Shown in pieces: positions 44,006-56,949 of a DNA stretch of 64,000 nt (the first letter of the stretch is position 1; the number at the start of each line of letters is the position of its first letter). The translations under genes were made by a program, and so were the position numbers. The notes below the pieces were generated by a model. That model ran no database searches. It was not told the DNA's origin and worked only from the letters and a program-made list of their open reading frames with translations. The stretch covers positions 12,536,501 to 12,600,500 of the forward strand of contig CM072341.1 of assembly GCA_036874045.1 (NCBI GenBank), written 5' to 3'. The DNA is from Cymodocea nodosa (lineage: Eukaryota > Streptophyta > Magnoliopsida > Alismatales > Cymodoceaceae).

Positions 44006-45176
44006 TGTTTGTGTTTTCCTAGCAATACACCAGAATATCTGATTAGATCTCCAATAATGTACCAGAAAAACTTAGATTTGTTACTTCTTTTTTCTTAGTT
44101 AATTTATCTTTATGCCTATTCTTTCTTTTAGAAGTAAACAAACAACATTTAATACAATTTAGATATTAATTCTAATTTGTACTTTAACTGCAAGTGCATA
44201 GTGTCTATTGTATTAGTGTGCAAGTACAGGTCGATCCCACAGAGAATTGCTAAAGAATTTGAGAATTGTTCATTTATTAACAATCAAATTTATATATTCA
44301 ATAAGCTCTCCGTTGAATTACAGTTAACTCAATGGATAAAGTTCGTTGAGTTATGGCTAACTCAACGCACTAACCTCGTAGACTTAAGTTAACTCCACGA
44401 GCCTGTCTTTTCTTTTTAATACTACTATTTACAAAGGAATTCGGCCAACCATTGGGCAATTCCACAAATTGTAAATAACATCAATTAAGCTCTTTAATGT
44501 TAGTTAACATTGGATTTATCATTAAGCAATACTAACATTCAGATAATTCAAACAGTAACCATTAAAATCTTTAAGTCTTTTGAACGAACCAATTTTAGTA
44601 AACTATAAAACTAAAACAACATAAAACAATCACAACACTAACAAAGATAACATTAATCACGATACAACACAAACAATACAACACTCAAATACAACATACA
44701 AACATAGATAAATTGTTTTTGGTATTTTTGTTTTAATATGAACATGGAAATGGGCGAAAGGTGAAATGTAAAGTAATCTCACTCGACAGTAAATACTTCC
44801 GACACTACTTGCAACGCGATTACATCACTTAAAATTAAACCACTTACAATTCTGTCTCCTCTCCCTATAGAATTGCGAGTCCAGAATTACAAGATAATCT
44901 TCTCTTTAGCATACAGGCGTCAACCTGAAGCCAAGGCTAAAAGCTTTACGATCTCTTGAAATATGAGTCGGCGCTTGGTGAAAATGGCTTCCCTTCCCGC
45001 GACGTGATCACTTCTCACAATGGTTGTTAGGCACTGTGTTTGGCTCGGAATCGACCCAACATCAAGAAAGTATTCTCACAAACCTTCGATGGTTAGTGAT
45101 TATGGTGGTGGTAACGATGGTTGGTGTGATACTTCGGAGAATCGCCGATACTGTCTACAGAAAGCTCGGTGCTCCT

Positions 45177-45186
45177 CCTTTATATA
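45177..45186 (-). promoter_or_regulatory. TATA box of the 5' LTR
   Basis: Minus strand TATATAAAGG. The same place in the left LTR reads TATACAGAGG, so the promoter is better preserved here. Confidence 0.6.
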
Positions 45187-45293
45187 CACTGGCCGTCCAT
45201 CGATCACACCTTTCTTCTTTTTCTTCTTTTCTTTTATATTTCTTCAGTAGTAACTACTTCTGCTTGAATGGTCGGTTGAATTTCCTTCATTCA

Positions 45294-46905
45294 TGTAGGA
45301 TCGTATGGCTACACAAGAGGGGGGTGAATTGTGTATCTTTAATATTTTCTAAAATATAATTGAAACTTTAAAACTCAAAAACAAGTCGAGACATTGTTTT
45401 CATAAAATCATTTTTATTCAAGGTTTCAATTACAATATACAATTCAATTCTCCTCAAAAATTGTAGATGCAATTATATTTTGATACCATGTATCATCTAA
45501 ACAATTTCATAACTACAAACAGAGAAAACTAATTTGCGGAATTTAAAACTTTTCTCCCTGTTTGAGATCTTTCTTCTTCTTCTTTTTCTTCTTCAGCAAT
45601 TCTTCAGTAACGAATATCTTGTCTTTTCATGCTTCACCGAATTTGCTTTCTTTTGATACTTCAAATCTTCAGTGACGAAAATTTTACCTTTTTATGCTTC
45701 ACTGAACTTTCTTCCACTTGAGAGATTTTCCCCGAGAAGGTGTTTTTGATCGCTGAAAAAGATTTTTCTTTTGGTGTGTAGGGATGGTTTGATCCTTGAA
45801 AAGATTTTTCGTTTTGTGTGCAAGGATGAATTGATCAACGAGAATTCTATGCCTTTTATACTGTATCTTCATTTCATGCATATCCTTCACGTTTAACCAC
45901 TACCAGTTTCCACTTCTCCATGTCTTTCCTTTTTTCTTCATCGAAACACACACGTTCTAACCCATGTTTATATTTTGAATTTTCTTTAATCATTAGTCTT
46001 GGATCTTTGAAAAATTTCCTGCAAAATAAACTTTCTCGTCCAAAAGTTTTTCATTAATGTAATAAGAAGTCGTTACTTTAATGTTAACTAAACGAGTAAC
46101 ACAAGTATATATATAACTTAACGTTTCTAACTTAACAAGTTCCTCATGTGCCATTTCACGTGACAAGTACTGTAGCTAACTCAACGAACTAAGTCCGTGG
46201 TGTTATGCTATCTCAATGAACCATCTACGTTGTGTTATGATAACTCAACGAACCATTTCCGTTGTGTTATGATAACTCAACGAACTAGTAATAAACAAAT
46301 GTTTTTATAATAAGAATTTTACCACGTGCAAAAATAACAACTTAAGTTTATAACGCTAACCTAACGCGTTACCTTAGTGTTCAATATAGCAACTCAACGT
46401 ATTTAGTTATGTTAACTTAACGAGTTAAACATGTGCACCTCACCTGATACAATACAACATTCGTAACTTATAATTTCACCACGTGTATAACATTAACTTA
46501 ACGAGTTCGTCTCTTCTTTTACTCACTAACTTAACAAGTTATCACGTGACCTATTTTAACCTTTAAGCCTCTAACTTAACGAGTTCTCACGTGACCTCTA
46601 TACAAACAAAACTCTAACTTAACAAGTTGTCTAAACGTGCACTGTTCATGATACAGAAGATATAACATTAAAACATATCATGCTTTTCAATAAAAACACA
46701 CGTTAACTTAACGTTTAGCTAAATGAGAAATTAATGCAACGAAACGACTAGTTATTAACTTCAGATCCAATACAGACAAGTATTTATATCAGTAAGTTTT
46801 TTCTGTATTAATTGATGATTTTAATTTCTTTTCACAAGCAATAGTAATGTAGCAAATATGATTATTTTCATTCAGCACACATCATCAAAATAAAAATACT
46901 CAACA
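45294..46905. mobile_element. Solo LTR of a second family, nested in LTR-A
   Basis: Starts TGTAGGATCG and ends ACTCAACA. It is flanked by a perfect 5-base duplication attca (45289-45293 and 46906-46910), and the empty site is preserved in the left LTR (cattcatatcaacgg). It carries the caagaggggggtgaattg motif near its start and its own tandem hairpins at 46170-46285 (aactcaacgaac/gttgtgttatgat), plus cacgtg boxes. Confidence 0.88.
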
Positions 46906-48118
46906 ATTCATATCAACGGCGATGATTTCTTCTCCCTATGCAATACATGCAATAATGGTTTTTCTTCCAACTGTCCTATTTCTACAACCGCTACAGTGGT
47001 ATATTAGAAAATAAATAGTCTGTGGAGTTACAGATAACTCAACGGACTTTCTTTGTTGATTTAACTATAAAACACGTGCATAAATTTAACTATTCGATGC
47101 TCAGATGCATTTCGGATACTTATAAACTTAACTATCCGATGCTTAGATGCATTTCGGATAGTTAGAGATAACTCACCGATATATAACTTAAGTAAATCTA
47201 CTAGATCTCGACACGTGTCAACAGCAGCTTAATAATAAAAGAAACATTTCGAAGAGTTACAGGTCTAACTATCTGATGCTTAGATGCATTTCGGATAGTT
47301 ATAGCTAACTCACCGAAAATCCACTTAAGTCACTTTACTAGAACATGACACGTGTCCACAACTATTTTATAAATAAAAAGAGATTTCGGAAGGTTGCACA
47401 TATAACTGTCCGATGCCCAGCTGCAATTTCGGATAGTTATAGATAACTCACTGAAAGTTTACTTAAGTCATGCATTATGGTTTCGACACGTGTACTTCAA
47501 GAAATAATAAAATATTCTTTCAAAACATAACTATTCGACAATTTAAACATAACTATCCGACATATTCGGTCTGTTAAACATAACTGTCCGAAATATCAAA
47601 AAATTCGGATACTTAAGAATTTCACAGCCTACAACTTACCGACAGTTCAGAAATGTACTAAATTAACATTAATTTCCCAAAATTAAGTAGATTCTTCAAT
47701 TAAAGCATATAACAGTGCAATTATAACATAATGGCTTAATTCTCATATGATAAACTAAATATTATGCAATTAACCATCATTTAACCGTTAATAATATGTA
47801 CTTTTTCATTCTAAACAGGGATTTAGTGCACGCTAGAATGTTTAGAAATTAAAAAAGCAATGAAATAAATTGTAAGTACTACCTAAAATTATGTAATTGA
47901 TATATTAATTTGAAAATTTAATTAAACAAATAATATTATTATTATATCGTAAGTATTAAATTAAATTACTTAATTTAATCAATTTTTTAGTCTAAAGATA
48001 TAAAGTATTCAAAGTATTACAACATAAATGTAAAAACTAGTCCAAAGATACAAAGCATTTTACTTATTACAACATCAATATAATAAATAATCCAAAGGTA
48101 TAATATAAATGGACTTAA

Positions 48119-49330
48119 ATAGTCCTTCCATCCCATATTGCTATCAACATATCCTCATGCATCTTATCAACTACTTCTTTTCATTATTCTTGACTCATTC
48201 CAACCTATGAATGTCCATCCATATGTACTCCTATTGGTTATATATTATCAGTAATATTTAATTCTTTTAACTCATCTTTCAAATCTTCAAGTAAATCTTC
48301 TTTATCAGCCATTCAAATGAAATTGTGAAGTAAAAAAAATGCAATCACAATCTTCACTTGTGTTTCATATGGATATGGCATTTGACCTCAAAAGATCGAA
48401 AAATGATGTTTCACAACTCTAAATGTGCGCTCAATGACTGTTTTTGGTTGTGAATGCTTGTAGTTAAAGTTTTCTACAACATTACTAGGAAGTTTGTCAT
48501 TAACATAATCAGATAAGTGATAGTGTATACCTTGAAATGGGTAAATATTCTCTAGTCGATTGGGATATCTAGCATCTACCAAGTAAAACTTACCTATATA
48601 AGAATAGAAATTAGTATGATAATGTACTTATTACTTGAAAATATACTAATTGCATTTACCTAGAGGAACTTGGAAACCATTAGGTCTAGTAATTGCATCT
48701 TGACGGATACGAGCATCAACTACTAAACTTTCCCAACTAGTTAAAATATATGTAAATCTCATATCAAAATTACATGTTGTCATCATATTTTGAGACAATT
48801 CACCTTTCCTATTTCTAAATCTAGCTGTTTTTTTATCCAAACATAGTTGCTTTGATATGAGTACCATCAATAGCTCTAATGCAATCTTATACACATTTAA
48901 ACATCATTTAATCTTGTTTTAAATAATGTAAAAAAAGGAAGGACATTACAAAAGTGAATACATACCTTAAAATAAGAATAAACATTTGCATTATCTACAA
49001 TTTGACTTGGTGTTGAAGATGAAGGTCTTGTTATAAGTACATGATGTAGACGTATTATAGTATTTAATACTTCATTAAAGTAATTACTAACACTCTAACT
49101 TGAATGACTAAATAGCTCAACTATTACTCTGTACTTTTGATTTTGCCCTACTATGACAAAGAACATGGCAAATTTCTCTTCTATATTAATGTTGTTGGTA
49201 TCATCAATAACTCCTTCATTTCTCATTAAAGTACAAAAACTTTTAAACATACTTTAACTCATTTTGTAAATCTTCCGACAATTGTAAGTTTGATGAGGTT
49301 AAGAAGGATCTAGTAATCTCTTGATGTAAT
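48119..49330 (-). pseudogene. Harbinger transposase (DDE_4/HARBI1 type)
   Basis: Catalytic first Asp in AIDGTHIKATM near 48870; CNFDMRFTYILTSWES and VVDARIRQDAI with the second Asp near 48720; LVDARYPNR, then YHLSDYVNDKLP, FNYKHSQPKTVIERTF with the catalytic Glu near 48430, and a C-terminal HEDMLIAIWDG near 48140. An intron probably lies at about 48590-48655 between VPLGK and the LVDARYP segment. The 5' part (49330-48900) is poorly open. Stops such as the one after the first catalytic block make it a pseudogene, although all three acidic residues are still visible. Confidence 0.8.
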
Positions 49331-49659
49331 TTGTACCTTCCACATGAAGATAACATAAACGAATTTATTACGAATTTATCATTTCACATTTCAATATATA
49401 AAAGACATTCCACATTTCTAAGAAAATAAAAGACATTCGATGTTTCAAAATATAAAAAGCATTTTATATTTCATAATGATAAGTCATTTCATATTTCAAT
49501 ATATAATATCCATTTTACATTTCATCCATATATGACCTTCCACAAAAAGATTTCATCCATAAAAGATTACATTCACAAAAATACTTCATAAACGCAAAAA
49601 GTTCAAGATTGGAAAGAAAGTGAATTCGTGCACAAAACAAACATTTCATTCATTGTAAC

Positions 49660-50723
49660 CACATGCTCACTTCCTAAACCTCAACCATCTATAATGTATT
49701 TCTATTGGTAAACTTAAGAACATTTTATAGAATTCTAGCTTTTGAAATAGCTCCATAGCTTCATATTGTTCATTTGTAGAAAGACCTTCAATTTGAAGTA
49801 ACGTTGCAACAATATGATCTAAATAGCTTTCAGTCTTTTCTTTAATATTGACCAACCTACTTTGTACTTCAACCAATCTTCCTTGTACTTCAACTAATTT
49901 TTTGTGTGCATCAACCAACTCTTTAAATTGTTCATTCCGTATAGTTTGACTTTGTTGATTTGTTTCACACATATGCATAATGGCTTTTGATGTATCTTTA
50001 AACGAATCTACTATGATTTGATGAGACACTACATGAGATCTTGCTCATTTCTTCCTCTTCTCAATTACCACCCTTGAACTTCCTCTTGACGAATGAGGTA
50101 AATCAAAATTAATGTCCATTGTTTCCTGAGTGGTAGTTAAAGTGTTTAATTCTATGTCTTGTGTGTTTGGTACAACCTCTACCTCATCACCTTGTTTAGT
50201 CATATTCTTAGTGGCCATACTATCTTCATATATTTGTTGCAATTGCTCAAATATCAAGCATGGTTTGCCTTTGTAGCTTTCACACTTTGGATGTGCTTAT
50301 AAAAAGAAAAATATAGTCAAAATGGAAAAAGATAAAGATTATAATATTTTTCAAGTCATAAGTCATAAGCAAATTAATCTTAACAAACTCCTTCCAAATC
50401 TCATCATCAATGTTAGTGTAGTCCTAAATGAAATTCCAATCTCATCTACTCTGGTTGGTGATTTTAGAGTAATTCCGATGCATTTGTCACTAAGTTTTTA
50501 AGCAACTTTCTACATTCTTCCTTGTAATACCTATGTTTCTTCTAGTATTGTATTTTCCAATTACTTCATCCTAAGTGCGACCTTTGATTTTTTATCATGA
50601 GTTTTCTTATTTTCTTCGTTTAATACTTTTGCTAAAATATCTAAGAAATATGCATCTGCTTCAACATTCTAACTAATGTAACTTCTACCTTCACCTGTCC
50701 TTCCCCTATTAGGAGTACTCATT
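49660..50723 (-). pseudogene. PIF/Harbinger ORF1 (Myb/SANT-like DNA-binding protein)
   Basis: Starts near 50723 (MSTPNRGRTGEGRSY) and runs through a decayed Myb/SANT-like part to MIFEQLQQIYEDSMATKNM (50257-50200), the usual 'L-x-x-I-x-x-x-S/D-x-A-x-G/K' segment. A linker and coiled-coil C-terminus follow at 50029-49667 (LVEVQGRLVEVQSRLV, a short internal repeat). In active elements this protein binds the ends and assists the transposase. Interrupted by stops in the N-terminal half. Confidence 0.65.
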
Positions 50724-51229
50724 TTCTACACAAGCATAGTTTCAACAACTAGAATAAAACATATGGAATAACAATACAATAATAAAAATATTCATATGCA
50801 TTTGCAAAAATCATTACATTCACCTTATTTTCAAAATCATATAAGAGAATTGCAAAAGTAAAAACAAAGTAAAACCATTAATTATTGGACATGCTACACA
50901 AGTCATGTAAAATGAAATTTGTGGGAGTTCTACACAAAGGATTGGTTGAATCTTCTATGTGATATTTGACAAAGGTTTAATTGATTCTTATAACCAATGT
51001 GCATCTATTGAACAGAGTGACATTTCAAACCCATAACATTTCACATTATATATGTTTGACTATCATCAACCTATGTTGGTGGATCATACATAAGTTGTTT
51101 TAGAACAATATCATGATAGTCTTTCAAGAGCCAATATCAGATTACTTATGCTTAAGTCATTGAAGGCCCCAAAAACAACTTAGACCTTTTTCAACAATAT
51201 ATCATTGTTATCACTAATCAAGAGTATTC

Positions 51230-53081
51230 TTTCAGTTTTATAATTTTACCGCAAGTGCACGGTATCCAAAGTAGTAGCATGCAAGTATAGGTTTGTCCTC
51301 AAGGAAAGGGTAAATTGTTTGTTAAATTTTATTTTAATTTAAGTGCAATCTTATAAAGTCTTAAGTAGATTTCTTAATTATTCCTAAAATTTAGGGGAAA
51401 ACGATAAATAAGTTTTAACTTAAATTTACTTAATTAAATTTAGGAACTCATACTACAATTTCTAGAAATAAAGGTAAAACTAAAGGGAAGTTAGTTTTCC
51501 ACATTAGTCTTTACTTGGTCTTAAGAAGCATCATTGTAATTTTAACATTAGAATTTGATAGTTGAAAAGTATTCTGAAGTTACTGGTTTAATTGAAAATT
51601 ATTCTAATTTTTTTATAGGTGAAATGCATGCAACACTATTACACACAACCGACACACAAACAAGCATTAACATGCATCTCTTTAATTTTTCAAAGCCAAC
51701 ATATAACATATATGAACATCAAAACATTCATACAAAAACTTAAAACATATACATTATAAATAAAAAGGAAAATGGAATGAACACATTTTCTTCACGTGAA
51801 TTCCTTCGTTCAAAACTTGCTCAAGAGTAGATACTTCATATCTTTACTCTAAGTGTACCACTTTTAAGATGATATACTCCTTCTTCAATCAAATGGGGCT
51901 TCCAAGGGACGTCACTTCCATGGCTCTTCCATCAAGTGAAGAAAATGAAATGACCAATTTTTGAATTTCCACCCTTCAAAAATATGCTCAAGCAAGGAGA
52001 TTCCAAATGGATGAACAAGGGAATGGAAGAAGAAGAAGGGGCGTCACTTCCTTCTCAGACGAAATGAATGGGTGCAATAAGAAGAAAATGAAGTGAAACT
52101 TGTTGGATGAAGTGGGGAGAGAGTGAGTGGAAGAAGAAGATAAAACTATACTTATAATGACGATCAAATGTCTTGTAAGGATGCATTGTAACCAAATTTC
52201 TTAATGAAACTATTATATTTCTCTATTTCAGTCTACAATCTTTGCCATGTCATTCATTGCATCCTTTGGAATGAGAATATGTCTTTTAATGTCATTCCTT
52301 TTTAAAAACTGTCATCATGCATATTTCCACATTGTCCCATGCAATTTTTCTTCTTTTCTTCATTGTAGATCTAACGAGAATAAGCTTTTGGAGATGTGTT
52401 TAATTTTTTTCCATAAGTCACCATCTTTGTCGAATGGTTATCTTGTAATACTTATGAAAACTCGAATAGTTATCTTATAACTCTTCTTGTTTTGTCATCT
52501 GCAAAACACATGATCTAAAATTTTATAACATTAGACAACATTACAAAACTCGAACAGTTATCCATTATCTATACATAAAACTCAAACAGTTATCCATTAT
52601 CTATATATAAAACTCAAACAGTTATCATAACTCTTCTAGTTTTTCAAAGTTGCACATGAAAAACACATGAAAACTTATAACTTTTAAAATACACATGCAT
52701 AAATCATAACTATATGAGTTTTTTAACAATAACTCTTCGACTTTTTATACACTTAATCTTAACTATATGACTTTTTACTTAACCTCTAAAATTAATTCTT
52801 CTCATCTTTCTTCCTTCTTAAACTCTCTACTTTAAGAATGAGATTTGCAATGTCTTCAATTCTTCCTATAAAATCATATAAGATATTTTTCCGTGAAGCA
52901 TATTTTATATAATAACTATCATAAATCAATTTATGCATTATTTAACCATTTAAAATATGTAAAACCTTAAAATCACAATTATCATACATTATTCATTAAA
53001 TCACATATAATTGCAATTATAATCTATAAAAATGCATAAATTAACATATAAAAATTGTAAACTTTGAAGTCTAAACAAAGA
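51230..53081 (-). repeat. Athila-type LTR, probably solo
   Basis: Begins with the cgcaagtgcacggtatcc ... gcaagtataggtttgtcc series, the conserved aagtgcac/gtatcgatcccac motif of Athila-type LTRs. It ends near gtctaaaca (53081). It contains the actcgaacagttatc series (52450-52650) shared with 6160-6720 and copy A's leader. Flanking DNA on both sides shares agagccaatatcaaattac (51124 and 53084), more than a normal target duplication, so the exact ends are uncertain. No internal genes. Confidence 0.6.
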
Positions 53082-53384
53082 GCCAATATCAAATTACTTA
53101 TCACTGATCAAGTATAAGACAACAAATATCTTATATCTAACATGCATCGTTTGGTATAATTTAACAAATATCTTATATCTAACATGCATCGCCATACAAC
53201 CATTTCAGCTAGAAGTCAATTGATGGTAAATATTTAGCATGCTTCCTACACTTGTCAATTTCACCAAGCACTAAAGAATATCCTATCCTGGTCTTTAAGC
53301 ACAATTTGTTTATGTTTATATGAACTAAGCACCTACACCCATGTTAATATTATGAAAAGTATTTGTAGATTCTATACCTATAGG

Positions 53385-54130
53385 TAGTAGGTGATTGCGA
53401 GCATGCGAGCAATAGTGGAAGCTATCGACCAAGTGAGCGGCAATGGGAGCAAGCAAGTGGGAGTGGGCGACTATGAGTGGGAGCACAAGCAAGCAAGTGG
53501 GATTGCAAGTAGGCGAGCGATAACAGATGACTACAAGTGGCAGTAGATGACTGTGAGTAGTAGTGGGCAACTACAAGCACACGAGTGACAGTAGGTGCTG
53601 TTGACCAAGTGAGTGGGCAACTGCGAGCGGTAGCGGGTGACTATGAGCGACAGTGGGCGACTACGAGCTCGTGAGCAATAGTGGGAGTTGTCGACCAAGT
53701 GAGCGGGCAACTACAAGCAGGCAAGCGACAACAGGTGACTTTGAGCACGTGAGCAACAACGAGAGTTGTCAACTAGGCAAGCGAGTGACTGCAAGTAGGT
53801 GAGCGGTAGTGGGAGCAAGCAAGTGGGAGTGGTTGACTATAAGTGGGAGCGTGAGCAGGCAAGTAGGAGTGCGAGTAGGCAAGTGGGGGCAAGTGACTAC
53901 GAGCAACAATGGGTGAGTGCGAGCATGCGAGCGACAACAAGAGTTGTTGACCAAGTGAGCGAGCAATTGCAAGCAAGCGAGCAGCAACAAGAGCAAGCAA
54001 GTGGGAGCGGGTGGCTGCGAGTGGGAGCATGAGCAGGCAAGTGGTAGTGCGAGCGGGAGTGAGTGACTACGAGCATGCAAGTGGTAGCGGTAGTTGTTAA
54101 GTAGGCAAGCGGGTGAGCAGGCGAACGTAA
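53385..54130. repeat. Purine-rich minisatellite of about 750 bp
   Basis: A GC-richer array of short units such as gcgactacgagc, gtgagcgggcaactgc, aagcaagtgggag and gttgtcgaccaagtgagcg, arranged in a loose higher-order pattern of roughly 90-110 bases; gaccaagtgagcg-type blocks recur near 53428, 53602, 53692 and 53948. Minus-strand frames (Leu/Ser/His/Ala-rich, up to 130 codons) are artefacts of the repeat. Confidence 0.85.
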
Positions 54131-54189
54131 GACGATTCCTAGGTTTTGGTGGGGGGAGCACATGTAGTAGACAACGATGATTTGCAAGT

Positions 54190-56390
54190 GTGGAGGCTGG
54201 AAATGGACAAAGGGTAATGAATGTCTATCATTTTATACCATCAGAAACTATGTTCATTCCTTTCCATCAAATCTGAAGTACACTAACGACTTACGAAAGG
54301 AAAGTTTTCCTTTACCTAATTTCCTATGTGCACTAACCCCCCCTTTAAGAAGTAAAATATTGTTAGCTTAAGTTGTAAGGAAACTCGTAGAGTTTTGTGT
54401 TTGCTTACTATAAAAGTTAGTGACTTATCATAAAAACTTGAAGAGTTATTACTAGTCATGTGATTAACTTAAAATCTCATGTGACCTTGTAATGTTTTGG
54501 TCTTAGTATATACTTCTTAGCAACTTAAAAGGACAAGTTTTCATGTTTATGATTTAATACTTATAAATGCATTTACTTGACAACAACTTATTGTAACTAC
54601 CTATTGAAGCTTTCAAGAACTTAAAGCATTAAACATCTAAGTCCCAAAATAAAGGATTATTCAAGTACACTTATCTTACCAAATCTCAGGTATATTCCAA
54701 GAACTTATCAATATTACTTACCAATTATTTATGAGATAAACATTTTAACCTACCAAATATAGTTCAAGATCTAGAAGTTATTTGCAAATCTGCAAATTAC
54801 CTTTTTGCAAATTCATTTTAAGGCAAGGAAACTAAAGAATGGAAAGATAAGACACTATATTCAAATTTGATGAAAATCAAGTATACGACTAGAGTTTTAG
54901 AAATCAAAATTCAAGAATAAAACTAGAAAGACACGCATTGAAAAAATATACAATGACCAAAAATTGAAGTGCAATAGTTTTACAAAGTGTGATTGTGTGA
55001 ACTAGGAAGAATAATGCTATTGATAAAAGATCTGAAGAATTCTATGCTCATCTACTCTACAAGTGGATTCAATCATCAATCAAGAATTGCAAAGAATCTC
55101 ATCTAGAGCATATTAGTAAGGAGAACAGAGAGATCAATTTTTTTATTTGTATGATAAGTGTTCTTATGTGGATTTAAACATCTTTATATACCCATGTGTT
55201 GAACTAAATTAGATATTTAGGTTTTCTTCTGTGAAAAGCTAGCTTACCAAGTTGTGATGAGATTTCTTCTCAAATTAATAGATTTGATAAGACGATGAGG
55301 TTGATGTCTTATCTGAATAAGGTTGGGGAATAAGGTTTACATAGGATTGGTGTCCTATGTGTGTATAAGGTGATGCTCTATGTAGTGATTAGGTGTTGAA
55401 CTAGAAAACATCATTGTAAGAGTTTGAAGACTCTTGTATAGATTGATATTTAACCTTAAAAATACCAAGTTAGTAGATTCTCAAGGTTGGAGCTTTGAGG
55501 AGTGGACTAACATATTTGAGCAAACCACTATAAAAATTTCTAGTATTTTTTCCTTTATACTTTGTTTGCAATATCTGTTATAATCATGTTAATTGTTATC
55601 TACCTAAGTCAAAATTAAATAACTCTAATTTAAATCTAGGGAAAATTAAAATTCATAAAAAATTATATAGACTTACTATTCACCTTCTTTTGGTGAGTCT
55701 TCGATCCATAACAATTAATAGATGTATCCACGATAATCCATGCTAAAAAGTTACAATCTACAAAAATATAATAATGAAAGATAATAATATTTTCTTGATA
55801 TATAAAAGAAAAATTTAGAAAATTTAACACATGATAATATGTTAAAGCACCCATTTTTCTAAAAATGCCTTCACACCTAGGTAATGCTTAAGTAGGCTCC
55901 ATATGACCCTAATAAATATTTTGCTTTGTAGGACAAAAGCTTGCAATACACTTGCTAACTTGATGAGTGCATTGCAAGCCACTTATATAAGATTGCAAGA
56001 CCACCCTAGCATAAAAGAGATTTAAGAAGGTGGGAAAGCAAACACATAACTAGACTATAAGAGAAAAAAGGGTGAACCTCTAGTAGTAAAAACCTCGCCA
56101 ACGATGAAAGAAAATACTTTCTAAGAAGCCAACCAGACTTCTAAAAAATAGCCCAATGATCAGAAATTAAATCCAAATAAATGATCAACACCTACGCCAA
56201 GTTATCACATGAGATATCAGAACTAAAAGGATTTCTGGAAAGGACTCCCATGATTAGAACTAAGGTGTTGATTTTTTTGGACCTTTTGATTTGACTATTT
56301 TCCTTCCCTCCTCAAAAAGATAGTTAGGTCAAAGTATTGGTGCTAATCAATTTGGATCTACCCTCCTTAATTGTTGTGTTCACCAATGAC
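54190..56390. other. AT-rich DNA with possible LTR remnant
   Basis: No gene. 54370-55560 has LTR-like traits: a tttatataccc TATA near 55190 and the ending ggagtggac...gcaaaccactataaaaatt seen in many copia LTRs. There is no primer site or partner. 55650-56390 contains a short frame (55854-55663) and purine-rich DNA without recognisable content. Confidence 0.35.
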
Positions 56391-56949
56391 AGTTAGGGTC
56401 TATTTGTACACTTAGAATTTGAATTCTATGGAATTTGAATTCTAACGTAAATTGAATTCTACAGAATTTGACAAAAAGAATTTAAAATTCAAGTATTTAT
56501 GCATATTTAGGAATTTGACAAAAATTAAAATTTAGGTGTTTGTGCACATAACAAAATTGAACGAAATTGATTTTTAATGAAGTTAAGTAATGAATTGAGT
56601 ACTTATTAGTGACAATGTAATTAATCAAGAAATTAATTACTTACAATAATTAATTAACATATTATTAAATTAAACCTTTATATATCATTTATCAATTAAT
56701 TAAGTATATCATTATTCCATTTAGATCATCCTTGTATTCCATTTATTTTATATAAAATTAGATCATCTATATATCCTAATAAAAAATGACAATAATTCAC
56801 ACATCTTAGTTATATTACATGTTTAAAACAACAAAAGGTAAATTATATTATTAAATTCTATATTCTATTTGAAGGTGCAAAAAAATGTATATTACAATAA
56901 ATATGCTCATTGTGATGTTCATAATACTCTTATTTACGACCATCTTACA

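Larger units (their letters stand above)
29427..47817 (-). mobile_element. Athila-like LTR retrotransposon, copy A
   Basis: Minus-strand Ty3/Gypsy element, 18.4 kb, with both LTRs: 3' LTR 29427-31618 and 5' LTR 44006-47817, the latter enlarged by a nested solo LTR. Flanks aggat/gggat are a 5-base target duplication with one difference. In element order: primer site, gag zinc-knuckle region, protease, RT-RNase H, integrase, a third (env-position) coding region, a palindromic leader, a gag capsid segment, an F-box gene and a purine tract. A hand alignment of about 590 LTR bases gives some 33 differences (5-6%, mostly transitions). At a grass-like rate of 1.3e-8 per site per year that is about 2 million years. 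It is broken, with many breaks, and not active as it stands. Confidence 0.9.
44006..47817 (-). repeat. LTR-A right (5' LTR of copy A), with nested insertion
   Basis: Same sequence as the left LTR, split by a 1612-base solo LTR at 45294-46905. It has the same palindromes (44310-44405, about 47020-47052), gatgc/gcatc hairpins (about 47090-47175, 47268-47305, 47405-47445) and G-boxes (47211, 47347, 47486). Confidence 0.92.
47818..50760 (-). mobile_element. PIF/Harbinger DNA transposon 1
   Basis: Two-gene PIF/Harbinger layout on the minus strand: a Myb/SANT-like ORF1 (50723-49660), then transposase (49330-48119). The left end is probably the gggatttagtgcacgc block at 47818, which resembles the end of element 2. 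I could not find the right terminal repeat before the LTR-like DNA at 51.2 kb. Inactive. Confidence 0.7.

Noticed and set aside
53573-54187. Long minus-strand frames (up to 130 codons) rich in Leu, Ser, His and Ala.
   Set aside because: They are translations of the purine minisatellite. Composition is repetitive and frames are open on several readings.
56240-56390. Plus-strand gttgatttttttggacc, which could translate like the GVDFFGPF start of a gypsy integrase core.
   Set aside because: Similarity stops after about eight residues and no neighbouring integrase motifs were found.
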